NCBI RefSeq assembly: GCF_017873555.1
Contig: NZ_JAGGKE010000007.1
Span: forward strand, 97,363-161,362
Direction: 5' to 3'
DNA length: 64,000 nucleotides
Source: Halorubrum trapanicum
GTDB taxonomy: Archaea > Halobacteriota > Halobacteria > Halobacteriales > Haloferacaceae
In this document: positions 8,092 through 16,441 of the stretch, piece after piece
Numbering within the stretch: the first letter of the stretch is position 1
Layout of the letters: the number at the start of each line of letters is the position of its first letter
The notes under the pieces: generated by a model
What the model saw: only the letters and a program-made list of their open reading frames with translations
What the model was told of the DNA's origin: nothing
The model's database searches: none
Position numbers and translations under genes: made by a program

Positions 8092-8295
8092 ATGAACCAC
8101 CGCTGTCCCGACTGCGGCGTCACGATGGAGGAAGTCGAGTTCGGCATGGACGACGCCTGGAACGCGCACGTCAGGACCGGCGAGAAGCGGACGGGACTGC
8201 TCGGGAAGCTCGGGATGAACGAGCGGAAGTCGCTGACGACGGTGATGTGCCCCGAGTGCGGGCTGGTCCGCCACTACGCCGAGTTCGAGGAGTGA
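8092..8295 (+). CDS. Small zinc-ribbon protein (67 aa)
   Basis: The product has two CPxC pairs, RCPDCG at residues 4-9 and MCPECG near 53-58, framing a short helical middle (GKLGMNERKSLTTV). It ends HYAEFEE. I chose ATG 8092 because GGAGG lies just before it and the first zinc knuckle follows directly. An ATG at 8005 would add an unconserved Pro-rich extension. Many haloarchaea encode such mini zinc proteins, with roles shown or proposed in regulation or stress, but the partner here is unknown. Confidence 0.7.
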   Translation: MNHRCPDCGVTMEEVEFGMDDAWNAHVRTGEKRTGLLGKLGMNERKSLTTVMCPECGLVRHYAEFEE

Positions 8296-8388
8296 CGGCG
8301 GCGATCGCCGCACTCGTCGACCGCACGGAGCCGACACCGGACACATCCGGTCGGGGCTTTATTCTCCCGCGCGCCGGACGAGTGTCGT

Positions 8389-10047
8389 ATGGAGCCAGAC
8401 TTAGACCGATTCACGTCGCGCCGGTCGACCGTGTACGGGCAGCGCGGCGTGGTGGCGACCAGCCAACCGCTCGCCAGCGAGGCGGGGATCGAAGTCCTCC
8501 GAGAGGGAGGGAACGCGTTCGACGCCGCGGTCGCGACCGCGGCCGCGCTCAACGTCGTCGAGCCGACCTCGACCGGACTCGGCGGCGACGTGTTCGCGCT
8601 GTACCGGACCGCGGACGGCGAGGTCGGCGCGATGCGCTCCTGTGGCGGCGCGCCGGCGGACGCGACGATAGAGAACGTCCGGGACGCGTTGGCTGAGGAC
8701 GACGACGCGGACGCCTACTACCCCGACGACGGCGGCTACGCGGTCGACGACGCCGGCGAGGCCGGGATGCCGTTCTACGGGCCGCACGCGGTCACGGTCC
8801 CGGGGACGGCCCGCGGCTGGGAGGCGACCGTCGAGGAGCTGGGCCGGCTGAGCCTCGCGGACGCGCTCGCGCCCGCCATCCGCTACGCGACCGAGGGGTA
8901 CCCGGTGTCCGAGGTGATCGCCTCCTACTGGGCGAGCGCAGACGCGCTGTTCACCGACGACCACGCCCGGGAGGCGTACCTGTTCGACGACGAGCCGCCG
9001 AGCGTCGGGCAGACGGTGACGATGCCGCGCCTGGGCGAGTCGATGCGGAGGATCGCGGAGGAGGGCGCGGACGTCGTCTACGAGGGCGAGATCGCCGAGG
9101 CGATCGCCGACGAGGTCCAGTCGCAGGGCGGGTTCATGACCGTCGACGACCTCGCCGACTTCGAGGTCGAGTGGCCCGACCCGGTGTCGACTACCTACAA
9201 CGGCGCCGAGGTGTACGAGCTGCCGCCGAACAACCAGGGACTGATCGCGCTGGAGGCGCTCAACGTCGCCGCCGAGCTGGGCGCGGGCGAACACGAGTAC
9301 GACTCGCCGGAACGCGTCCACTACTTCGCCGAGGCCATGAAGCGGGCGTTCCACGACGGCCACCGCTACATAACCGACCCCGAGTACGAGGAGGTCCCGC
9401 CGCTCGCGTCTGCGGAGTGGGCGGCCGAGCGCGCCGCCGGCGTCGGCGAGGCCGCCTCGCACGACGTCTCCTTCGGCGTGCCGAACGCGAACGCGGAGGA
9501 CGCGGACACCGTCCTCCTCACCGTCGCCGACGACGCGGGCAACGTTGTCTCGTACATCAACTCGCGGTTCGCCGGCTTCGGCTCCGGGCTGGTCGCCGGC
9601 GACACCGGTATCGCGCTCCAGAACCGCGGCGCGTCGTTCTCGCTCGACCCGGACCACCCGAACGCGCTCGAACCCGGCAAGCGCCCCTTCCACACGCTCA
9701 TCCCGGGCGTCGTCCGGTTCGACGAGGACGACTGGGCGGCGTTCGGCGTGATGGGCGGGTACATGCAGCCGCAGGGCCACGTCCAGGTGATCTCGAACCT
9801 CGTCGACTACGACATGCCCCTCCAGCGCGCGCTCGATGAGCCGCGCTGGCGCTACCGCGAGAGCGGCGAGCTGGCGCTCGAACCGCACTTCGACGACGAC
9901 GCCGCGGCGAAGCTGGTCCGGAAGGACCACGACGTGCGGACGCTCTCGCCGGTCATGTTCGGCGGGGCACAGATCGCGCGGAACCGAGACGGGGTCCTCT
10001 CGGCCGCCACGGAACCCCGGAAAGACGGGAACGCACAGGGGTACTGA
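8389..10047 (+). CDS. ggt: Gamma-glutamyltransferase family protein
   Basis: The 552-residue protein has the Ntn-hydrolase layout of GGT. The large subunit begins YGQRGVVATSQPLASEAG with the GGNAFDAAVATAAALNVVEP and GLGGDVFALY substrate segments. The autocleavage and nucleophile Thr is in ADTVLLTVADDAGNVVSYIN (about 366-385). The small subunit follows, with FGSGLVAGDTGIALQNRG and PFHTLIPG. Such enzymes hydrolyse or transfer gamma-glutamyl groups. No secretion signal is visible, unlike bacterial periplasmic GGT, so it is probably cytoplasmic. The start ATG lies about 28 bases after GCTTTATT. Confidence 0.9.
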   Translation: MEPDLDRFTSRRSTVYGQRGVVATSQPLASEAGIEVLREGGNAFDAAVATAAALNVVEPTSTGLGGDVFALYRTADGEVGAMRSCGGAPADATIENVRDALAEDDDADAYYPDDGGYAVDDAGEAGMPFYGPHAVTVPGTARGWEATVEELGRLSLADALAPAIRYATEGYPVSEVIASYWASADALFTDDHAREAYLFDDEPPSVGQTVTMPRLGESMRRIAEEGADVVYEGEIAEAIADEVQSQGGFMTVDDLADFEVEWPDPVSTTYNGAEVYELPPNNQGLIALEALNVAAELGAGEHEYDSPERVHYFAEAMKRAFHDGHRYITDPEYEEVPPLASAEWAAERAAGVGEAASHDVSFGVPNANAEDADTVLLTVADDAGNVVSYINSRFAGFGSGLVAGDTGIALQNRGASFSLDPDHPNALEPGKRPFHTLIPGVVRFDEDDWAAFGVMGGYMQPQGHVQVISNLVDYDMPLQRALDEPRWRYRESGELALEPHFDDDAAAKLVRKDHDVRTLSPVMFGGAQIARNRDGVLSAATEPRKDGNAQGY

Positions 10048-10222
10048 GACGGAACGCTCGCGTCCGCGGAGCCGACGTTATTTCTATCAGGTAGTATATA
10101 TGAAACGGAGTTCGAGCTCGGTCGTCGATCAGCGAACGGTCGGTAGAGCGCACAAGTCTCCGACAGAACCCGTCTGATCGGCCCGAATTCGAACGCCGTC
10201 GTATTTGTGGCCGTGGATACAC

Positions 10223-10228
10223 TTATAA
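10223..10228 (+). promoter_or_regulatory. TATA box of the binding-protein gene
   Basis: TTATAA lies in a locally AT-rich stretch and is centred 29 bases before ATG 10255. That is the usual distance between an archaeal TATA box and a leaderless start, and it supports choosing ATG 10255 over the in-frame codons upstream. Another AT-rich stretch at 10080-10100 belongs to the end of the ggt region and has no obvious gene. Confidence 0.6.
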
Positions 10229-10254
10229 CGGCTCGTATGGTATACGCTCACAGG

Positions 10255-11637
10255 ATGACGCGAAGAATCCAGCGACGCGACGTACTCAGAGGCGCCGGTG
10301 CGGTCGGGATCGCAGCCGTCGCCGGCTGTTCGACGGAGAGCGGCGACGGCGGCGACGGGTCGGACGGGAGCGACGGTTCCGACGGGGGAGACGGCGGCGA
10401 CGGTTCCGACGGGGGAGACGGGTCGGACGGGAGCAACGTTCCCGACGCCGTGATGGTCGTCGGCTTCCCGCAGTCCGGCATTCAGCTGTTCCGCGACTTC
10501 TACTCGGAGTTCGCCGACAGCGCGCCCGACCTGGACATCATCGTCCCCGACGGGCTGATCGACGCCGACCTCCCCGGCGAGGTCGACAACGACATGAACA
10601 ACGTCATCGGCACCGCGCCCTCCGCGGGCGGTCCCGGTGCGGAGTTCTTCACCGAGTCGTATCAGGAGGCGTACGGCGAGGAGCCGGGCGTGTTCACCGC
10701 GCAGGCGTACGACGCGATGGCGGTCGAGATCCTCGCGGCCACGGCCGCGGGCGAGAACGACGGCGAGGCGATCCGCGACCGGATCCGGACCGTCGCGAAC
10801 CCCGGCGGCGAGGAGTTCGGCCCGGCCGACCTCCCGGAGGCGGTCGAGACCGTCGCCGGCGGCGACCCCGTTCACTACGTGGGCGCGTCGTCGAGCGTCA
10901 ACTTCGACGTCAACGGCGACGTCGCCACCGCCGCCTACGACATCACGGACTTCCAAGACGGCGAGCTCGTCACCCTCGACACCGTCGAGTTCGGGAACGA
11001 ACTCTCCGAGGAGGACCTGAACGCGACCGCCGCGGATCCGGTCGGCGTCGACTCCTTTACGGCCCGGATCGGCGTGTTGATGCCGGAGACCGGCGACCTC
11101 GGTCCGCTCGGGGTACCGATCCGCGACGGCGCGCTGCTCGCGGCCACGCAGGTCAACGACGCCGGCATCAACGTCGACGTCGAGACCAGAGTCGAGGACA
11201 CCCAGACCGATCCGCAGGCCGGTATCTCTGGCGCGAACGCCATCGTCAACGCGGGATTCGGCGCGGTCGTCGGCCCGGCGTCGTCGAACGTCAACCTTCA
11301 GGTCGCCGACCAAGTGTTCATCCCGAACGGCGTCGTCGGCATCTCGCCGTCGTCGACCGATCCGAACGTGACGGACTTAGAGGACAACGGCTATATCTTC
11401 CGGACTGCGCCCTCCGACCTGCTTCAGGGACCGGCGATGGCCGACCTCGCCGTCAGCGACACGGTCGGCGCCGAGTCCTCCGGCACGCTGTACCTCAACG
11501 ACGCCTACGGCCAGTCGCTGGAGGAGGCGTACGTGAACGCCTTCGAGGAGCGCGACGGCACCGTCGACCAGCGGGTCTCCTTCGAGCCGAACCAGGCGAC
11601 GTACACCAGCCAGTGGTCGAGCGTGCTGAACGAGTAG
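10255..11637 (+). CDS. Branched-chain amino acid ABC transporter substrate-binding protein, circularly permuted
   Basis: The 460-residue secreted lipoprotein begins with a Tat-type signal (RRIQRRDVLRG) and a lipobox ending in Cys25, followed by a Gly/Asp/Ser linker (26-61). Known LivJ-like haloarchaeal proteins then start with TARIGVLMPETGDLGPLG. Here the linker is followed by VPDAVMVVGFPQSGIQLFRD and the rest of the usual C-terminal half, including EPGVFTAQAYDAMAVEILAA and NPGGEE (62-262). Only then comes the usual N-terminal half (268-460), ending at SQWSSVLNE, exactly where the second half would normally begin. It should bind an amino acid or amide outside the cell. The transporter genes converge from the other side. 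Confidence 0.85.
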   Translation: MTRRIQRRDVLRGAGAVGIAAVAGCSTESGDGGDGSDGSDGSDGGDGGDGSDGGDGSDGSNVPDAVMVVGFPQSGIQLFRDFYSEFADSAPDLDIIVPDGLIDADLPGEVDNDMNNVIGTAPSAGGPGAEFFTESYQEAYGEEPGVFTAQAYDAMAVEILAATAAGENDGEAIRDRIRTVANPGGEEFGPADLPEAVETVAGGDPVHYVGASSSVNFDVNGDVATAAYDITDFQDGELVTLDTVEFGNELSEEDLNATAADPVGVDSFTARIGVLMPETGDLGPLGVPIRDGALLAATQVNDAGINVDVETRVEDTQTDPQAGISGANAIVNAGFGAVVGPASSNVNLQVADQVFIPNGVVGISPSSTDPNVTDLEDNGYIFRTAPSDLLQGPAMADLAVSDTVGAESSGTLYLNDAYGQSLEEAYVNAFEERDGTVDQRVSFEPNQATYTSQWSSVLNE

Positions 11638-11730
11638 GGATCGACCGAGCCTTTCCCGATTTTTCACACCGTCTGAGCCGCGGCGCTCGGTGCGATTGGG
11701 AGAGAATTGCTATTCTAGTTACAAACGGGA

Positions 11731-12033
11731 GCGGTGGCGCGTGCCGACGAGCGGCCGAAGGCCGCGAGTCGCACGCGCGAGGTCGTCGGGCGAAGCCCGA
11801 CTGCCAGAGGGACCTTCGGCCCTCGCTGGACGCGGCGAACGCGAGCGGCGCAGCCGCGAAGCGTGAGCCGCGAGGCTGGGGAGGCGTGAGGCGCGGTCGC
11901 TGTGGTGGGCGGGGGGACTCAAAGGGGCAGTCGCGAGGACAGCACAGGCGACGTAAGCACCGCAGGAACGAGCGAAGCGAGTGACGAGGAGCGCAACGAG
12001 CGTGTGCTGTCCTCGCGACTGGGGCTTTGGAGG
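11731..12033 (+). repeat. Dispersed structured repeat, copy B (full length)
   Basis: A complete copy. Helix P1 is GCGCGTGC (11737-11744) with GCACGCGC (11771-11778), capped by GCGGCCgaaGGCCGC. The invariant block GAGGCTGGGGAGGCGTGAGG follows at about 11872-11891. CAAAGGGGCAG (11920-11930) then leads into a perfect 16-base-pair stem: TCGCGAGGACAGCACA (11931-11946) with its complement at 12003-12018. The stem encloses a conserved core with GACGTAAG (11950-11957), and the element ends CTGGGGCTTTGGAGG. It fills the gap between the binding-protein gene and livF, which converge on it. No protein is encoded. Confidence 0.85.
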
Positions 12034-12127
12034 GACTCGCTACCGATCCACGGGAAACATCGTACTGACGGCGGTCGGTACCGCCCGGAACTGAACAATA
12101 ACAGACCGCTCCCTCGCAGCAAAGCGA

Positions 12128-12931
12128 TTATCCGCCGAGGAAGTCGCGCCGCACGTCCTCGTCAGCGAGTAGCATCTCGCCGCGGTCAGTGTAGCGGTTC
12201 TCGCCGTTCACCAGCACGTAGCCGCGGTCGCAGCGGCGCAGCGCCTCCTTCGCATTCTGCTCGACCATCAGCACCGCCGTCCCGCTCTCGTTGATCCGGT
12301 CGATCCGGTCGAACATGTCGGAGACGAGGTCGGGAGCGAGACCGGCCGAGGGCTCGTCGAGCAACAGGAGGTCGGGGTCGAGCATGAGCGCTCGCCCCAT
12401 CGCGACCATCTGCCGCTGACCGCCCGAGAGCGTCCCCGCCTTCTGGTCGCTGCGTTCCCGGAGGATCGGGAAGCGGTCGTAGATCGTCTCGATCTGGGCT
12501 TCGGGCACCTCGTCGAGGATGTACGCGCCCATCTCGAGGTTTTCGCGGACGCTGAGGCCCGGGAACACGTTGTCGTTCTGCGGGACGAACCCGACCCCCT
12601 CGCGGATGATCTGCTCGGGCGCGAGCCCGTGGATCGGCTCGCCCTCGAACTCGACGGTGCCGTCCATGTGGGTCGTGAGTCCGAAGACGGTCTTCATCAC
12701 CGTCGACTTGCCGGCCCCGTTCGGACCGACGATGGTCACGTACTCCCCGTCGGCGACGTCGAGGACCACGTCCGAGAGGATCTGGAGGTCGCCGTAGCCC
12801 GCGTCGAGGTCGCGGATGCGTAAGATCGCGTCGCCGTCGATCGCGTGATCGGTTCCGGCGGTAGCATCGGGCGGGGTCTCCGAGGCATCGTCCGGCGTCG
12901 GTTCGGGATCGGTCTCGGCGTCGGCCGTCAT
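12128..12931 (-). CDS. livF: Branched-chain amino acid ABC transporter ATP-binding protein LivF
   Basis: The 267-residue ATPase has Walker A GPNGAGKST, the ABC signature LSGGQRQMVAMGRAL, Walker B LLLLDEPSAG and the switch His region, replaced by VLMVEQNA as is normal for LivF. The first 35 residues are an acidic Thr/Asp/Pro extension that probably adapts the protein to high salt. It pairs with LivG on the cytoplasmic face to power import. Its ATG overlaps the livG stop by four bases. It is the last gene of the livHMGF operon. Confidence 0.95.
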   Translation of the reverse strand: MTADAETDPEPTPDDASETPPDATAGTDHAIDGDAILRIRDLDAGYGDLQILSDVVLDVADGEYVTIVGPNGAGKSTVMKTVFGLTTHMDGTVEFEGEPIHGLAPEQIIREGVGFVPQNDNVFPGLSVRENLEMGAYILDEVPEAQIETIYDRFPILRERSDQKAGTLSGGQRQMVAMGRALMLDPDLLLLDEPSAGLAPDLVSDMFDRIDRINESGTAVLMVEQNAKEALRRCDRGYVLVNGENRYTDRGEMLLADEDVRRDFLGG

Positions 12932-13860
12932 AGGTCCTCCCCCAGGTACGCCTCGATGACCCGCTCGTCGTTCCGTATCTCGTCGCCGGTCCCCTCGGCG
13001 AGCACGCTGCCCTGATGCATGACGATGACGCGTTCGCAGTTGTTCATGATGACGTCCATGTCGTGTTCGACGAGCAGGAAGGTGTAGCCGTCAGCGCGCA
13101 GGTCGTGGATCCGGTCGAGGAGCTTCTCCTCGAGCGTCGGGTTGACCCCGGCGAGCGGCTCGTCGAGCAGCACCATCTCGGGGTCGGTCATCAGCGCGCG
13201 GGCCATCTCCAGCAGCTTCCGCTGGCCGCCGGAGAGGTTCCCCGCGTGCTCGTGCGCGAGGTGGTCGATCTCGAAGAACTCCAGCGTCTCCCAGGCGCGC
13301 TCGCGGAGCGCGGTCTCCTCCTCGACGACCGCGCCGCGAAGCCCGGGCGTGACCGCCCGAATCGCGGACTCACCGAGCTGTCCCTGCGGCGCGAGCATGA
13401 GGTTCTCCAAGACGGTCATCTCGGAGAGTTCCCGGGCGATCTGGAACGTCCGAACCAGTCCCTTCCGCGCGATCTGATGCGGTCTGAGACCGGTGATGTC
13501 CTCGCCCTCGAAGTACACCGTCCCGGCGGTCGGCTCGTGGACGCCGGTGATACAGTTGAAGGTGGTCGACTTCCCGGCGCCGTTCGGGCCGATGAGTCCC
13601 GTCAGCGACCCGGACTCGACCTCGAAGGAAGCGCCGTCGACCGCGGTGACGCCGCCGAACCGCTTCACCAGCCCCTCCACGCGGAGCGGGACCGTCGAGG
13701 GGGTGCGCTTCGCGGCCTCCTCGACCGCGCTGTCGTTCGCCTCCGGTTCGTCGTCCGGTCCGTCCGCGGCCGCGACGGTGTCGGCCGCGCCGGCGTCTCT
13801 CGGGTCTGCGGCGCCGTTCGCGTCGGCGTCGTCGATCGGATCGGGAGCGTCGCTACTCAT
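12928..13860 (-). CDS. livG: Branched-chain amino acid ABC transporter ATP-binding protein LivG
   Basis: The 310-residue protein has Walker A GPNGAGKSTTFN, signature LSGGQRKLLEMARAL, Walker B MVLLDEPLAGVNP and the LLVEHDMD switch His. ATG 13860 gives MSSDAPDPIDD and overlaps livM by 8 bases. A GTG three codons earlier is an alternative. About 60 acidic residues precede the core domain. The SFEVESGSLTGLIGPNG and HQIARKGLVRTFQIARELSE segments are typical of LivG. It forms the second nucleotide-binding subunit. Confidence 0.95.
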   Translation of the reverse strand: MSSDAPDPIDDADANGAADPRDAGAADTVAAADGPDDEPEANDSAVEEAAKRTPSTVPLRVEGLVKRFGGVTAVDGASFEVESGSLTGLIGPNGAGKSTTFNCITGVHEPTAGTVYFEGEDITGLRPHQIARKGLVRTFQIARELSEMTVLENLMLAPQGQLGESAIRAVTPGLRGAVVEEETALRERAWETLEFFEIDHLAHEHAGNLSGGQRKLLEMARALMTDPEMVLLDEPLAGVNPTLEEKLLDRIHDLRADGYTFLLVEHDMDVIMNNCERVIVMHQGSVLAEGTGDEIRNDERVIEAYLGEDL

Positions 13861-15208
13861 CGGACTCACCTCCGGCGGGCCGCTCCGAGAGGTCGACGGC
13901 CGCGGCCGTCTCGATCCGGTCGCCGAGGATCCCCTCCGGGCGCCGGTGGATGATGAACACGAGCACGAGTCCGAGGAAGACGAACTGGAGCGGCGCGACG
14001 TTGTCGGTCGCGTACGCGAGGAACGTCACCGGGTCCAGCGAGGCGACCGCGTCGGCGAACGACGCCGGCGTCTCCGCGTCGATGAGACCGCGGACGGCCC
14101 CGCCGACGCGCCGCGGCCCCTCGAACAGCACCGCTGCGAAGACGATACCGCCGAGGACGGAGCCGGTGTTCGACCCGGATCCGCCGATGATCACCGCGAT
14201 GAAGACGTAGAATGTCAGGAGCGGCCGGAACTGCGGCGTCGGCGAGACGTTGCCCTGGCTGCCGAACCAGAGGATGCCGGCGAGTCCCATCAGCGCGCAG
14301 CCGATGACGAACACCTTGATCTTCACGAGGTTCACGTCCTTGCCGAGCGAGTTGGCGACGAGTTCGTCCTCCCGAATGGCTTTCATCGTCCGCCCGAACG
14401 GCGACCGTCCGAGGCGTTCGAGCAGGAGGTAAAAGCCGATCAGGAAACCGGCGAGAACGGCGATGTACCCCCAGCCGATGAGTATCGGGTGGGCGATTCC
14501 GAGACCGTCGGTGCCGAAGACTCCGAAGACGAGGTCGCCGAGTGCGGTCGGGTTCCCCGCCTGTCCGTCGACGAGGAACAGGCCACGGACGGGGTTGTCC
14601 GGCATTCCCATTCCGCGGCCGCCGCCCGTTCCGGCACCGATCGTCTCGCGCAGGAACGTGTCGAAGGCGCTCGACTGGAGCGACAGGCGGATTATCTCGG
14701 AGAGTCCGAGCGTCACGATCGCGAGGTAGTCGGCCTTGAGCCGCAGCGCCGGGAGAGCGGCGAGCGCACCGAGCAGCGCCGCCATCCCCATCCCGGCGAG
14801 GACGCCGACCGGGAGCGGTAGCCCGAGTCCGGGCGGACCGAAGGCGGGATCGGGCGACCGAACGACCATCCCCATCGTGTACACGCCGACGGCCATGAAG
14901 CCGGCGACGCCGATGTTAAAGAGACCGGTGTACCCCCACTGGAGGTTCAAGGCGAGCGCGGTGAGCGCGTAGACGAGACCGAGGAAGGTCAGCGTCTCAA
15001 GCAGCCCGACCACGCTGTTGAGTCCGTCTGTGAACGTGAGCAGCGTCGCGGCCGCGTAGACCGCGAGCAGCGTCCCGACCACGAGTCCGAGGTCGCTCTC
15101 TCTTGCGGCCTCGACCAGCGCCGCGGTGACGCTCTCGGGCGGGTCGGACGCGGGCGCGGGGTCGCCTGACGTGGAAGCGGAGTCGTCGGACGCGTCGGGG
15201 TCGCTCAT
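13853..15208 (-). CDS. livM: Branched-chain amino acid ABC transporter permease LivM
   Basis: The 451-residue permease has about ten hydrophobic segments. It carries the LivM signatures NLQWGYTGLFNIGVAGFMAV and GRTMKAIREDELVANSLGKD, the latter being the cytoplasmic loop that contacts the ATPases. It ends IHRRPEGILGD, also typical. The N-terminal 35 residues are an Asp/Ser/Pro cytoplasmic tail. ATG 15208 overlaps the livH stop in an ATGA. The protein forms the membrane channel with LivH. Confidence 0.93.
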   Translation of the reverse strand: MSDPDASDDSASTSGDPAPASDPPESVTAALVEAARESDLGLVVGTLLAVYAAATLLTFTDGLNSVVGLLETLTFLGLVYALTALALNLQWGYTGLFNIGVAGFMAVGVYTMGMVVRSPDPAFGPPGLGLPLPVGVLAGMGMAALLGALAALPALRLKADYLAIVTLGLSEIIRLSLQSSAFDTFLRETIGAGTGGGRGMGMPDNPVRGLFLVDGQAGNPTALGDLVFGVFGTDGLGIAHPILIGWGYIAVLAGFLIGFYLLLERLGRSPFGRTMKAIREDELVANSLGKDVNLVKIKVFVIGCALMGLAGILWFGSQGNVSPTPQFRPLLTFYVFIAVIIGGSGSNTGSVLGGIVFAAVLFEGPRRVGGAVRGLIDAETPASFADAVASLDPVTFLAYATDNVAPLQFVFLGLVLVFIIHRRPEGILGDRIETAAAVDLSERPAGGESDE

Positions 15209-16293
15209 GTCGTCGAAACACCTCCGAACAGCCCCTCGGGGCGCAACAGCAGCATCAGGATCATCACGGCGAACGCCGCCGCCTGGTTGAAGTCGGACGG
15301 GATCCAGATCGTCGAGGTCGTGAACACGACGCCGATGACGAGTCCGCCGACGATGGCCCCGTAGACGGAGCCGATCCCGCCTAAGATTACGGCCGCGAAG
15401 ATGAGAAGCAGGAGGAGCCAGCCGAAGTCGAACTGGATCGTCCCCCGGAGCAGGACGTAGAGATAGCCGGAGGCGCCCGCGAGTCCGCCGCCGATGATCC
15501 ACGTGGCGGTGACGACGCGCTCGGCCGGAATCCCCGTGATGAGCGCGAGGTCCTTGTTGTCGGCCATCGCCCGCATCGCGGTGCCGAGCTTCGTGTGCTG
15601 GAGCATGCCGTGCATCGCGAGCATCAGGCCGAGCGCCGCGACGAGGATGGTGAGTTCGTGCGCGTTCACGGAGAGTCCGAGCGGGCCGAACGCGAGGTTC
15701 GACGCGTCGACGCTGGCGGTCACGCCGCGCCGGTCGGAGCCGTAGCCGAACTGGAGCAGGTAGCGGACGACCAGCGCGGCGCCGATGGAGGCGATCAGCA
15801 GCGCGATCCCGTCGCGGTCCCGCATCGGCTTGTAGAACGCCCGGTCGAGCGCCACCGCGAGCAGCGCGGTGACGACGAACGCCGCGAGGAGCCCGACCAG
15901 GATTGCGGCCGGCGTCGTGAGGATGTGCGCGCCGATGTCGCCCGGCGAGGCGCTCCCGGCGTCCCGAACGGTCAGCAGCGCGCGGACCGGCACGTCGCCG
16001 AATCCGGCGATCAGGAAGGCGACGCCCCAGCCGGAGAACGCGCCCACGCTGACGAGGTCGCCGTGCGAGAAGTTCGCGAACGAGAGAATGCTGTACGTCA
16101 TCGAGAGCCCGATGCCCGCGAGTCCGATTACGAGGCCGATGACGATGCCGTTCCAGAGGTTCGATCCGAGCCGGTCGACCGAGAGCGACCCCCCGATCGG
16201 GCCGAGGCCGACCCCCGCGAGTTTCGCCGTGAGGTCGACCAAGAGCAGGCCGCCGAGGAGGACGACGAAGAGAACCCCCGGACGTGCCCGCAC
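15205..16293 (-). CDS. livH: Branched-chain amino acid ABC transporter permease LivH
   Basis: The 362-residue membrane protein has the LivH phrases LAGIGLSMTYSILSFANFSH, GDLVSVGAF, GTAMRAMADNKDLALITGIP and GGIGSVYGAIVGGLVIGVV. It is the first gene of livHMGF. GTG 16293 is the best start. The upstream region holds a TTATTTA box near 16360-16366, which would place transcription about 40 bases before the start. The binding protein is not in this operon but on the opposite strand, converging from 10255. Confidence 0.9.
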   Translation of the reverse strand: MRARPGVLFVVLLGGLLLVDLTAKLAGVGLGPIGGSLSVDRLGSNLWNGIVIGLVIGLAGIGLSMTYSILSFANFSHGDLVSVGAFSGWGVAFLIAGFGDVPVRALLTVRDAGSASPGDIGAHILTTPAAILVGLLAAFVVTALLAVALDRAFYKPMRDRDGIALLIASIGAALVVRYLLQFGYGSDRRGVTASVDASNLAFGPLGLSVNAHELTILVAALGLMLAMHGMLQHTKLGTAMRAMADNKDLALITGIPAERVVTATWIIGGGLAGASGYLYVLLRGTIQFDFGWLLLLLIFAAVILGGIGSVYGAIVGGLVIGVVFTTSTIWIPSDFNQAAAFAVMILMLLLRPEGLFGGVSTT

Positions 16294-16441
16294 TGAGTCG
16301 ACGATCGACGAGTCAGTTGTTCCTATGTGTACGTCTCACTGAGACAGGGTGGGTCACCGAGAGGTAAATAACTCGCTGTTCGGACAAGACCTCGAAAGCG
16401 CCTGACAGCTGTCGAAGGTGGCGAGTTCCGGGACCCGCGTC

